From an uncultured Collinsella sp. (GTDB lineage Bacteria > Actinomycetota > Coriobacteriia > Coriobacteriales > Coriobacteriaceae): DNA of 7,145 bases. The stretch lies in the NCBI GenBank assembly GCA_900551555.1, contig URWC01000096.1, positions 1 through 7,145 of the forward strand, written 5' to 3'. Each line of letters starts with the position of its first letter. Positions within the stretch are counted from its first letter, which is position 1. A model generated the notes under the pieces. That model was not told the DNA's origin and made no database searches. It saw only the letters and a program-made list of their open reading frames with translations. Made by a program: the position numbers and the translations under genes. This document shows, one piece after another, positions 1 through 6,087 of the stretch.

Positions 1-209
1 GGGCAAATCGCCACGACACCCGTCACGCGTCCCGGCTCGCCCGAGCATTCGTACACGTAATACGCCGCACCTGGGTCCTTGAGCATCAGGCCATCGGCAA
101 GGGCTCCGCGCAGAGCATCGTTGCCGCTCAGGATACTGCCCATTGCAGGCAGCGCCTCGAGCACACGGTCCTGAGCCGGGCGGATGCAGGGAAACGGAAG
201 TGCTTTCAT
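1..209 (-). CDS. DUF1015-family protein, N-terminal 69 residues (partial, cut by window edge)
   Basis: The minus-strand frame opens with ATG at 209-207 and runs without a stop off the left edge, giving 69 complete codons. It begins MKALPFPCIRPAQDRV and later contains DPGAAYYVYE followed by GRVTGVVAIC. This matches the start of DUF1015 proteins: a K-x-x-P-F-x-x-I-R-P opening, then an AYYVYE strand and a G-x-x-x-G-V-V strand. The biochemical function of the family is not known to me. A weak ribosome-binding site (AGGA, five bases before ATG) supports this start. The gene lies 39 bases after the M20 hydrolase on the same strand with no promoter or terminator visible between them, so the two are probably co-transcribed. 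DUF1015 genes often neighbour serA and serC, and here that operon is one gene away. Oddity: the LPYDV and FLxIDRPE segment usually present after the opening is missing. Family assignment is likely; function is unassigned. Confidence 0.7.
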   Translation of the reverse strand, partial: MKALPFPCIRPAQDRVLEALPAMGSILSGNDALRGALADGLMLKDPGAAYYVYECSGEPGRVTGVVAIC

Positions 210-248
210 GGGCGGTCCTAACGCACGAGTCGGTTTGTTCGCGGCTTA

Positions 249-1469
249 TTATGCCCCAACTTGGCCGCTCGCGTCCCAGAGCACGTTATCGGCGAGCGCG
301 ATTAGCACCTGCTGACAACGAACGATATCGGCGTGGGGTACATATTCGTTGGGCTTGTGCGCGAGCGCGAGCGACCCGGGACCGTAGCTCATACAATTGC
401 GGTTACCTGTCTTGCCGGCAATGACGGCGGTGTCGGTGTAGCCGGTAAAGAAACCGACGGTCGTGTCCGCGTCCGTCACGTCATCGGCGGCACGCTTGAG
501 CGCTGCTAGAAGGGGAGAGTTCGGGTCGCGCTCGATGGCGGGGCGGTCGCCCGTCACGGTGTAGCTGCCATGGCAACCGGGGACCGCGGCTTCGGCGCCG
601 GCGATGGCCAGCTCTACCATGCGCTTCGCGGCGGCCGTATCGGTCGGAGGCGTCAGACGCATGTCGACCCAGACTTTGGCGCGGTCGGGCACGACATAGG
701 GGCGATATCCGCCCTCGATTTGGCCAAACGTGATGGTTGAAGGCCCCAGCTCATCGTGCGCGGGCAGCGCCATAAACGCGCGACGGAGCGAACACACGAC
801 CTCGGCCATGGCGGCGACGGCATCGGCGCCCTTCCAGGGCTGGCTCGCATGCGCCGTCACGCCAGTCATTTCAATCTCGAACCACGTACGCCCCTTGTGC
901 GCCACCTGGATCTGTCCGTCGGTGGGCTCGGTGTCCAGCACCCATTCGCGCGAGCCGACCCAGCCAGCATCGATCGCGGCCTCTGAGCCGCGCATAAAAT
1001 CTTCCTCGTCGACCGAGCAGATGAGCGAAAAGCCGCGGCGGGGCAGCGCGCCATCCGCCACCACGCGCGCGAGCGTATGGACCAGCGCGGCAATGGCGCA
1101 GGCCAGGCCACCCTTCATGTCGCAGGCGCCACGGCCATAGAGTTTGTCGTTACGCACAACCGTCCCGAGTGGCGGAATGTCCGCGTCCCAGCCATCGCCC
1201 AAGGTGACTGTGTCCATGTGACAGATGTAGACGAGCCGCGCTTCGTCGCTTTGGCCCGGCACGGTGACCATAAGGTTGCGGCGTCCGGGGAGTACTTCGA
1301 GCTCTGCAATTTGCACGGCATCGAGTACCGGATGGCTCAGCTGCGCTAACCGTTCCTCAACCAACGCTTTGATATGGCGTTCAATCTCGCCCTCATACGC
1401 ACCTGGGTCGGAACTGTCGATCTGCACGAGTCCTTGCGTAAGCCGCCAAGCAAAATCTGTATCAACCAT
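249..1469 (-). CDS. M20-family zinc metallohydrolase (ArgE/DapE/peptidase type)
   Basis: The 406-residue protein has the full metal-site pattern of M20 di-zinc hydrolases, which cleave amide bonds in N-acyl amino acids or small peptides in the cytoplasm. Visible motifs are CHMDTV (His84, Asp86), GRGACDMKGG (bridging Asp117), VDEED (catalytic Glu155, metal Glu156), DTEPTD (metal Glu181) and AHKPNEYV (metal His371). The lid or dimerisation segment GVTAHASQPWKGADAV lies at about 203-218, with His207 the usual second-subunit His. Length fits the family (about 370-430). I chose ATG 1469 because GAGGTG sits just upstream and MVDTDFAWRL is a natural N-terminus; a longer frame to 1616 would run back through the serA terminator. 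It has a weak promoter candidate and probably leads a two-gene unit with the DUF1015 gene. Substrate cannot be fixed: acetylornithine, succinyl-diaminopimelate and dipeptides are all possible. No signal peptide is visible. Confidence 0.87.
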   Translation of the reverse strand: MVDTDFAWRLTQGLVQIDSSDPGAYEGEIERHIKALVEERLAQLSHPVLDAVQIAELEVLPGRRNLMVTVPGQSDEARLVYICHMDTVTLGDGWDADIPPLGTVVRNDKLYGRGACDMKGGLACAIAALVHTLARVVADGALPRRGFSLICSVDEEDFMRGSEAAIDAGWVGSREWVLDTEPTDGQIQVAHKGRTWFEIEMTGVTAHASQPWKGADAVAAMAEVVCSLRRAFMALPAHDELGPSTITFGQIEGGYRPYVVPDRAKVWVDMRLTPPTDTAAAKRMVELAIAGAEAAVPGCHGSYTVTGDRPAIERDPNSPLLAALKRAADDVTDADTTVGFFTGYTDTAVIAGKTGNRNCMSYGPGSLALAHKPNEYVPHADIVRCQQVLIALADNVLWDASGQVGA

Positions 1470-1502
1470 AGGCACCTCACAGATAGTTAGGTCAACATAC
1501 AG

Positions 1503-1508
1503 ATTGTA
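1503..1508 (-). promoter_or_regulatory. Candidate -10 element for the M20 hydrolase gene
   Basis: On the minus strand TACAAT (five of six matches to TATAAT) lies 33 bases before the hydrolase ATG, between that start and the upstream serA terminator. No convincing -35 hexamer is seen 16-18 bases further upstream, so the promoter is weak, activator-dependent, or a chance match. The case rests mainly on position: a gene just after a strong terminator needs its own start. Confidence 0.35.
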
Positions 1509-1545
1509 TGCCAAGAAGCGGCTCGGTGCATTTAATGGAGTGCTC

Positions 1546-1584
1546 ACAAAAACGGGGGCGCCTCTCATGCGAAAGGCGCCCCCG
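1546..1584 (-). terminator. Rho-independent terminator of the serC-serA operon
   Basis: A perfect 11-bp stem (1574-1584 with 1553-1563) with a 10-base loop (1564-1573) is followed, reading the minus strand, by five T residues (complement of 1548-1552). The stem is almost all G-C, with GGCGCCCCCG as one arm. It begins 62 bases after the serA stop codon. There is no T-run on the plus-strand side, so it works for minus-strand transcription only. It separates the serine operon from the M20 hydrolase unit. Confidence 0.88.
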
Positions 1585-1646
1585 CGGGCATTCAATGTCA
1601 GTAAGGGGCAGGCCACATGGGGAACTGCCCGTCAGATCAGCCGGCG

Positions 1647-2810
1647 CTATTTGATCACGCGCACGCGATACATCGACGGAATCTGCTTGAGCGCCTCGAT
1701 GGTGCTGCCGTCCAGGTGCTCGTCGGTGTCGAACATGGTGTAGGCGTTCTCGCCGGCAGACTCGTTGGTCATACGCTGCACGTTGGCATTGTCCTTGGCC
1801 AGGATTGCCGTGATCTGACCGATCATGTTGGGCACGTTGGCGTGCAGGCAGGCGATGCGGCTTGCGGCGCGCGCCTTGCCCATGCTGCAGGCGGGATAGT
1901 TGACGCTGTGTGCGATATTGCCGTTCTCCAGGTAATCCTTGAGCTCGCTGATGGCCATATCGGCGCAGTTGGCCTCGGCCTCGCCGGTGCCGGCGCCCGA
2001 GTGTGTGGTGATAAACGTATTGGGCATTTTGACGGTCTTGGGCGTGGCAAAGTCGCAGCTAAACCAGCTCAGCTTGCCCTCGCGCAGGGCAGCGTCGACG
2101 GCGTCCTCGTCAATGATGGTTTCGCGTGCGTAGTTGATGAGCACGGCGTCGGGTGCCAGCAGGTTGATCTGCTCAGTGCTGATCATGCCGATGGTGTCGG
2201 CCTTGCTGGGCACGTGTACGGTGAGGTAGTCGCAGCCGCGGCAGAGATCCTCGAGCGTGCCCACACGCTGCACCTCGCGGCTCAGCACCCACGCGTGCTC
2301 GACGGAAATGAACGGGTCGTAGCCATAGACATCCATGCCCAGGTCGACGCAGGCGTTGGCGACCTTGGAACCTACGTTGCCCAGGCCGATGACGCCGATG
2401 CGCTTGCCCTTGAGCTCGCGGCCCACAAAGGCCTTCTTTGCCTTCTCGGCATCGACCTGAATCTCGGGATCGTCGGCGTTGTCGCGCACCCAGTTCATCG
2501 ATTGCACCACGCCGCGGCTCGAGAGCACCAGCATGCCTAGGACGAGCTCCTTAACGGCGTTGCTGTTAGCGCCGGGGGAGTTAAAGACGACGACGCCCTT
2601 CTTGGCGTACTCCTCGACGGGGATGTTGTTGACGCCGGCGCCGCAGCGGGCGATGGCGCGGATGCCCTCGGGCAGCTCGTAGCCGTGCAGGTCGGTCGAG
2701 CGCATCAGGATGGCGTCGGCCTCTTCGGCGGTGCTCACAAATTCGTAGCCCTCGCCAAACTCGACTTTGCCGTCTTTAGTGATGTCGTCGATGGTCTTAA
2801 TCTTACGCAT
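1647..2810 (-). CDS. serA: D-3-phosphoglycerate dehydrogenase with C-terminal ACT domain
   Basis: SerA oxidises 3-phosphoglycerate to 3-phosphohydroxypyruvate with NAD, the first step of L-serine synthesis in the cytoplasm. The 387-residue protein has a substrate-binding part (about 1-100 and 285-305, with RCGAGVNNIP at 55-64), a Rossmann domain with GLGNVG at 142-147 and Asp165 at the end of the second strand (NAD rather than NADP), Arg229 in NYARE and His270 in TTHSGAG. A C-terminal ACT domain (about 316-387, HANVPNMIGQITAILA) suggests control by serine or another amino acid. It resembles the short ACT-type SerA of clostridia rather than the longer 520-residue actinobacterial form. The start is fixed by AAGGAG seven bases before ATG. 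It follows serC by 70 bases and ends at a strong terminator. Oddity: Gly after the catalytic Arg is Glu230, and the usual catalytic Glu position reads DFATPKT with no Glu. A related 2-hydroxyacid dehydrogenase activity is possible, but the serC neighbour makes SerA by far the best call. Confidence 0.92.
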   Translation of the reverse strand: MRKIKTIDDITKDGKVEFGEGYEFVSTAEEADAILMRSTDLHGYELPEGIRAIARCGAGVNNIPVEEYAKKGVVVFNSPGANSNAVKELVLGMLVLSSRGVVQSMNWVRDNADDPEIQVDAEKAKKAFVGRELKGKRIGVIGLGNVGSKVANACVDLGMDVYGYDPFISVEHAWVLSREVQRVGTLEDLCRGCDYLTVHVPSKADTIGMISTEQINLLAPDAVLINYARETIIDEDAVDAALREGKLSWFSCDFATPKTVKMPNTFITTHSGAGTGEAEANCADMAISELKDYLENGNIAHSVNYPACSMGKARAASRIACLHANVPNMIGQITAILAKDNANVQRMTNESAGENAYTMFDTDEHLDGSTIEALKQIPSMYRVRVIK

Positions 2811-2864
2811 GGAAAAACTCCTTAGCAGGTTTGTCTAAAACAAGTGGTTTGAAGTGGCTGGTCG

Positions 2865-2881
2865 GCCCGCGCGTTGCGGGC
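2865..2881 (-). other. Small hairpin between serC and serA
   Basis: GCCCGC (2865-2870) pairs with GCGGGC (2876-2881) around a 5-base loop. The stem touches the last base of the serC stop codon. No T-run follows on the minus strand, so it is not a standard terminator. It could stabilise the serC message or tune the serC to serA ratio, or be chance in GC-rich DNA. Confidence 0.3.
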
Positions 2882-4005
2882 TAGTTAGATCGCGGGCTCA
2901 AACTATGCTGCGCTTCGAAGTCCTTCATGTACGAGGCCAGTGCCTGCACGTCTTCCATGGTTACGGCGTTGTAGACGCTGGCGCGCATACCGCCCACCAG
3001 GCGATGGCCCTTGACGTTTTGAATCTGGTGCCCGGCCGCGCCTGCGACAAAGGCCGCGTCGAGTTCGGCGTCGCCGGTGCGGAAGGTGACGTTGGCGATG
3101 GAGCGGCTGTCGGCCTGCGTAGTGCTATGGAACAGCTCGCTGTGCTCGAGCAGGTCATAGAGCAGATTGGCCTTGGCCCAGTTGCGCTCGGCCATGGCGG
3201 CAAGTCCGCCGGTTTTCTCAACCCAACGGAACACCTTGCCGCATACGTAGATACCAAAGGTGTTGGGCGTGTTGAGCATGGAGCCCTTGGCGGCCTGGGC
3301 CTTGAGGTCCATGTACTGCGGCGTTTGCGCAAAGGCGGAGCCATCTGCGATGAGGTCGTCGCACACGATGACCACGGTCACGCCCGCGGCGCCGGCGTTT
3401 TTCTGCGCGCCGGCGTAAATGAGCCCGTAGCGCTCAACGTCGAGCGGCTGCGACAGAAAGCAGCTCGAGACATCGGCGACCAGCGGTACGTCGCCGCAGT
3501 TGGGCAGCTCGTGGTACATGGTGCCAAAGATGGTGTTGTTCTGGCAGATGTAGACGTAGTCGAGCCCGTTGCTTGCGGCCTCGGCGGCAATGCGCGCGTT
3601 GACGTCGGCCATGGTGGGTATGCGGTCGAAATTGGTGTCCTTGGAGCTCGCGAGCAGCACGGCCTCGCCGTACTTGGCGGCTTCTTTGTATGCCTTGTTG
3701 GCAAAGTTGCCGGTCACGATGTAGCCGGCGCGCCCGCGGCGCATGAGGTTCATGGGGATGCCCGCAAACTGCAGCGTGGCGCCGCCCTGCAAAAACAGGA
3801 CACGGTAGTTGTCGGGGATGCTCAGCAGACGACGCAGGGTTGCCTCGGCGTCGTCGATAATCTGCTGGTACATGCTAGATCGATGGCTCATCTCGAGCAC
3901 GGACATGCCACAACCGCGGTAGTCCATCATCTCGTCGGCGATCTCGGCGAGCACGCTGGTAGGCAGCGCGGCCGGGCCAGCTGAGAAGTTGTGCACACGT
4001 GCCAT
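2881..4005 (-). CDS. serC: Phosphoserine aminotransferase
   Basis: SerC transfers the amino group of glutamate to 3-phosphohydroxypyruvate, giving O-phosphoserine and 2-oxoglutarate; it is a cytosolic fold-type I PLP enzyme. The 374-residue protein (family about 360) starts MARVHNFSAGPAALP, the classic SerC opening. Further landmarks: SHRS at 40-43 (Arg42 for substrate phosphate), GGAT at 74-77 (PLP phosphate), NNTIFGT at 156-162, Asp178 in ADVSS (PLP nitrogen), Lys202 in AGAQKNAG (Schiff base), TPNT at 246-249 and GHRLVGGMRAS at 333-343 (Arg335 and Arg341). AGGGGG nine bases before ATG supports the start. It is the first serine gene of the operon, 70 bases ahead of serA. Oddities: Phe101 stands where the Trp that stacks on PLP is usual (TGNF for TGxW), and AGAAG replaces the common LGPAG after the Lys. 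The last dozen residues are a short polar tail. Confidence 0.96.
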   Translation of the reverse strand: MARVHNFSAGPAALPTSVLAEIADEMMDYRGCGMSVLEMSHRSSMYQQIIDDAEATLRRLLSIPDNYRVLFLQGGATLQFAGIPMNLMRRGRAGYIVTGNFANKAYKEAAKYGEAVLLASSKDTNFDRIPTMADVNARIAAEAASNGLDYVYICQNNTIFGTMYHELPNCGDVPLVADVSSCFLSQPLDVERYGLIYAGAQKNAGAAGVTVVIVCDDLIADGSAFAQTPQYMDLKAQAAKGSMLNTPNTFGIYVCGKVFRWVEKTGGLAAMAERNWAKANLLYDLLEHSELFHSTTQADSRSIANVTFRTGDAELDAAFVAGAAGHQIQNVKGHRLVGGMRASVYNAVTMEDVQALASYMKDFEAQHSLSPRSN

Positions 4006-4031
4006 CTTCTAGTTCCCCCTCGTAGTCGTTT

Positions 4032-4053
4032 GAACGTTCGGGATACTTTAGCA
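4032..4053 (-). promoter_or_regulatory. Candidate serC-serA promoter (extended -10) with a palindrome at the start point
   Basis: On the minus strand TGCTAAAGT forms an extended -10 (TG-n-TAAAGT; hexamer 4045-4050, TGC complement of 4051-4053) with no clear -35. Transcription would begin near 4038, about 33 bases before the serC ATG. The perfect 8-bp palindrome GAACGTTC (4032-4039) covers that point and could be a repressor site or chance. It is also possible that serC is read through from the antiporter, since no terminator is seen between them. Confidence 0.35.
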
Positions 4054-4140
4054 CAGTGGAGCGGTAGGCGCGACCGTATCACGGTAAAACTCGACTACGC
4101 CGCTATGATTTACAGGATGGTTACATGGGGGAGGGGCGCT

Positions 4141-4233
4141 TTACTCCTCAGGCAAATCCAAATCAGCGAGCGAAGACATAAGGTTCTCTAGGCGCTTGAT
4201 CTCTTCGTCGCAAATTAGCCACCTCCTGGTCAC
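4141..4233 (-). CDS. Possible 30-residue acidic small protein downstream of the antiporter
   Basis: A minus-strand frame can begin at GTG 4233-4231, whose first base is the last base of the antiporter TAG stop, and ends at TAA 4143-4141. It encodes 30 residues; the C-terminal part reads CDEEIKRLENLMSSLADLD and ends LPEE. The heptad-like spacing of I, L, L, M and L suggests a short amphipathic helix. An almost ideal AGGAGG lies inside this frame, six bases before an in-frame ATT (4215-4213), so the true start could be a rare ATT giving 24 residues. I recognise no family. In favour: stop-start overlap, strong ribosome-binding site, protein-like composition. Against: very short, non-standard starts, no comparison possible. 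The AGGAGG could also serve nothing. The rest of the 227-base gap before serC holds only the serC leader. Confidence 0.35.
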   Translation of the reverse strand: MTRRWLICDEEIKRLENLMSSLADLDLPEE

Positions 4234-5834
4234 TACGACGCCAGCGTGGCGATGACGGCTTCGTCGCCGGCGTATATGAGGGTGTTGCCGTCGGGGATGA
4301 TCGTTTGGCCTTCGCGCTTGAGCATCACCACAATAAACGGATGCTTGCCTTGCGGCACATCGCGCAGGCGCTGGCCGGCCAGGCGACCGTAGGGCGTCAC
4401 GGTGACCTCGCGCAGCGTAACCTCGGCACGCTCTTCGAACGTTGGGGCGGCCATCACCAGCAGATCGCCTTCCTGGATCACGGTATCGCCGTTGGGCAGT
4501 ACCGGGTGCGCCCCGTCACGCAGCACCAAGACCACCAGCATGTCCGTTGCGCTGCCAATGTCGGCGAGCGAGCGTCCGGCAAACGGATGTCCAGCGCCCA
4601 CCTTGAGCTTTACAAACGACATGCCGTCCTCGTCGCGGTAGTCGTTAAAGGTGCGGCGCACGTCGCCGGTCGTATCGATCATATCGAGCTTCTTCGCCAC
4701 TACTGGCAGCAGCGAGCCCTGCACCACAATGCTCGACACGGCAATCACAAATACCAGGTCAAACAGGTCGTGTCCGCCGGGAACGCCGGCCACCACGGCA
4801 AGGAGACTAAAGACGACCGAGGCTGCTCCGCGCAGGCCCGCCCAGCTTACGAGCGCGACCTGGCGGGGGTTCGTCTTAAAGGGCGCCAGGAGCACGCCGA
4901 CGGCGATGGGACGGCTCACGAAGAGCATAAACGCCATGAGCGCCAGGCCCGGCAGCAGCATTTGCGGCAGGCGGGCGGGCGTCACGAGCAGGCCGAGCAA
5001 GAAGAAGATTGTCATCTCGGCCATCTCGGTGAGGGTGTCAAAGAAGTGCGCCATCTCGACCTTGCCGGTGATGTCGCTGGCGCCCAGTACAATGCCTGCC
5101 AGGTACACGGCCAAAAAGCCGTTGCCGCCCAGGTGGCTCGGCAGCGCGTAGGCGACGATGGCCACGGCGAACAAGAAGATGGTCTGCGCGTCCTTGGCCG
5201 TTGCGTGCGCGCGTTCAATCAGGCGGCCCGCCGCCCAGCCGATGGCAAGGCCCAGGCCCACGCCCAGGATAATCTGCTTGGCCAGCAGTGCGGGAATGTT
5301 GATGTCGCCGCCGGCCGCGAGTGTAGCGAGCACAGCGGTGAGCATGTAGGCGACGGGGTCGTTGGAGCCCGATTCGACCTCGAGCAGCGAGTCGGTGCCA
5401 CCTCTCAGCGACAGGCTGTGCTCACGCAGTACGCTAAAGACGCTCGCCGCGTCGGTGGATGCCACGACCGATCCCAGCAGCAGGCCGCCGATCCAGTCGA
5501 AGCCCAGCACGAAGTGGGCGAACACGCCGGTGATGCCTGCGGTGATGACGACGCCGAGCGTGCTCAGCAGCACCGCGGGCACGGCGACGGGCTTGGCGCG
5601 GTCGATGTTGGTGTTAAAGCCGCCGTAGAACATGATGAACAGCAGCGCCGTGCTGCAGACGGTTTCGGTGAGCGCGTAGTCGCTAAAGTCGATATGCGCC
5701 GGGCCGTTGACGCCCAACAGCATGCCGAGCGCGATAAAGATGAGCAGGGTGGGGAAGGGGAGTTTTTTGCCGACGGGTTTGATGGTCAGGCACAAAATGA
5801 TGACGAGGCCGATAAAGAGAAGGATCTGGTTCAT
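4233..5834 (-). CDS. Monovalent cation/proton antiporter (CPA family, NhaP2-like) with two RCK_C domains
   Basis: The 533-residue protein exchanges cytoplasmic K+ or Na+ for protons across the cell membrane. About 13 hydrophobic segments fill residues 4-383. The transport core shows STDAAS (Thr127-Asp128) and ESGSNDPVAYML (Asn158-Asp159, the ND ion-binding pair of electroneutral exchangers), and the conserved WAGLRGAASVVFSLL lies at 331-345. After a charged linker come two RCK_C (TrkA-C) domains, about 404-464 and 474-533; each ends in the typical pattern of IP or LP, then G-D/N-T, then GD (for example LPNGDTVIQEGD). No RCK_N domain is present. RCK_C domains can bind regulatory ligands, so gating by a small molecule is likely. 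The ATG at 5834 starts directly with a membrane helix, although the nearest AGGAG is a rather distant 12 bases upstream. It is closest in layout to NhaP2/CvrA; K+ versus Na+ preference cannot be read from sequence. Confidence 0.9.
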   Translation of the reverse strand: MNQILLFIGLVIILCLTIKPVGKKLPFPTLLIFIALGMLLGVNGPAHIDFSDYALTETVCSTALLFIMFYGGFNTNIDRAKPVAVPAVLLSTLGVVITAGITGVFAHFVLGFDWIGGLLLGSVVASTDAASVFSVLREHSLSLRGGTDSLLEVESGSNDPVAYMLTAVLATLAAGGDINIPALLAKQIILGVGLGLAIGWAAGRLIERAHATAKDAQTIFLFAVAIVAYALPSHLGGNGFLAVYLAGIVLGASDITGKVEMAHFFDTLTEMAEMTIFFLLGLLVTPARLPQMLLPGLALMAFMLFVSRPIAVGVLLAPFKTNPRQVALVSWAGLRGAASVVFSLLAVVAGVPGGHDLFDLVFVIAVSSIVVQGSLLPVVAKKLDMIDTTGDVRRTFNDYRDEDGMSFVKLKVGAGHPFAGRSLADIGSATDMLVVLVLRDGAHPVLPNGDTVIQEGDLLVMAAPTFEERAEVTLREVTVTPYGRLAGQRLRDVPQGKHPFIVVMLKREGQTIIPDGNTLIYAGDEAVIATLAS

Positions 5835-5888
5835 AGATGGTGTCCGCTCCTGGGTGGTTGGCGTGGCACGGTCAGTTGCCTGCGGTTA

Positions 5889-5894
5889 TTTGTA
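5889..5894 (-). promoter_or_regulatory. Weak -10 candidate for the antiporter gene
   Basis: TACAAA on the minus strand lies 54 bases before the antiporter ATG. No acceptable -35 is seen at the right distance. It is the best match in the 253-base divergent region, so it is listed as tentative. Confidence 0.2.
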
Positions 5895-5948
5895 CCCAAA
5901 GATGGTGGGTTTATGGGGTTGGATTGCGGGCGTGCGCGATATCGTCAT

Positions 5949-5963
5949 AGACGGCTGCCGTCT
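5949..5963. promoter_or_regulatory. 15-bp palindrome between the divergent antiporter and phosphatase genes
   Basis: AGACGGC (5949-5955) and GCCGTCT (5957-5963) form a perfect inverted repeat around one central T. It lies 20 bases upstream of the phosphatase -35 and also upstream of the antiporter, a common place for a regulator binding site serving both genes. There is no T-run beside it, so it is not a terminator. The regulator, if any, is unknown. Confidence 0.35.
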
Positions 5964-5983
5964 TTGCCTCTGCTCGGAAACCC

Positions 5984-6012
5984 TTTCCAGCTTTATTGCA
6001 ACGGAGTACAAT
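5984..6012 (+). promoter_or_regulatory. Sigma-70-type promoter of the metallophosphoesterase gene
   Basis: TTTCCA (5984-5989, four of six matches to TTGACA), a 17-base spacer, and TACAAT (6007-6012, five of six matches). Transcription would start near 6019, giving a leader of about 69 bases that includes the dyads and hairpin listed next. Confidence 0.6.
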
Positions 6013-6023
6013 GGGTAACGTTT

Positions 6024-6040
6024 AAGTTCAACTTGAAGTT
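6024..6040. promoter_or_regulatory. Interleaved dyads just after the phosphatase transcription start
   Basis: Three overlapping 11-bp dyads share the run AAGTTCAACTTGAAGTT: AAGTT-C-AACTT (6024-6034), TTCAA-C-TTGAA (6027-6037) and AACTT-G-AAGTT (6030-6040). They begin about 12 bases after the -10, the position of a repressor site blocking early transcription. The AT-rich symmetry stands out from the GC-rich surroundings. No known regulator consensus is claimed. Confidence 0.35.
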
Positions 6041-6044
6041 TTAG

Positions 6045-6069
6045 TTGCGGCACCGGGCTTCGGCCGCAA
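6045..6069 (+). other. Leader hairpin next to the phosphatase ribosome-binding site
   Basis: TTGCGGC (6045-6051) pairs with GCCGCAA (6063-6069), a perfect 7-bp stem with an 11-base loop. It ends three bases before AAGGAG (6073-6078), the ribosome-binding site of the phosphatase. It may insulate or limit translation, or simply protect the message end. No riboswitch family is recognised in so short a leader. Confidence 0.45.
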
Positions 6070-6087
6070 TGCAAGGAGAGGCGTACC

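Noticed and set aside
1470..1616. Upstream extension of the M20 hydrolase to an ATG at 1616
   Set aside because: The extension would translate through the serA terminator, adds 49 unrelated residues and lacks the good GAGGTG site found before 1469.
1617..2540. Plus-strand open frame of 307 codons opposite serA
   Set aside because: It mirrors the serA coding frame, is rich in Val/Ala/His/Gly without motifs, and has no separate regulatory signals.
2865..2881. Terminator between serC and serA
   Set aside because: The hairpin is only 6 bp and is followed by no T-run on the minus strand; serA is expected to be co-transcribed.
2854..3984. Plus-strand open frame of 376 codons opposite serC
   Set aside because: It is antisense to a textbook SerC and shows only low-complexity composition.
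4305..6044. Long plus-strand open frame (579 codons) opposite the antiporter
   Set aside because: It is antisense to a clear membrane transporter; its His/Gln/Arg-rich composition has no recognisable domain and is typical of a shadow frame in GC-rich DNA.
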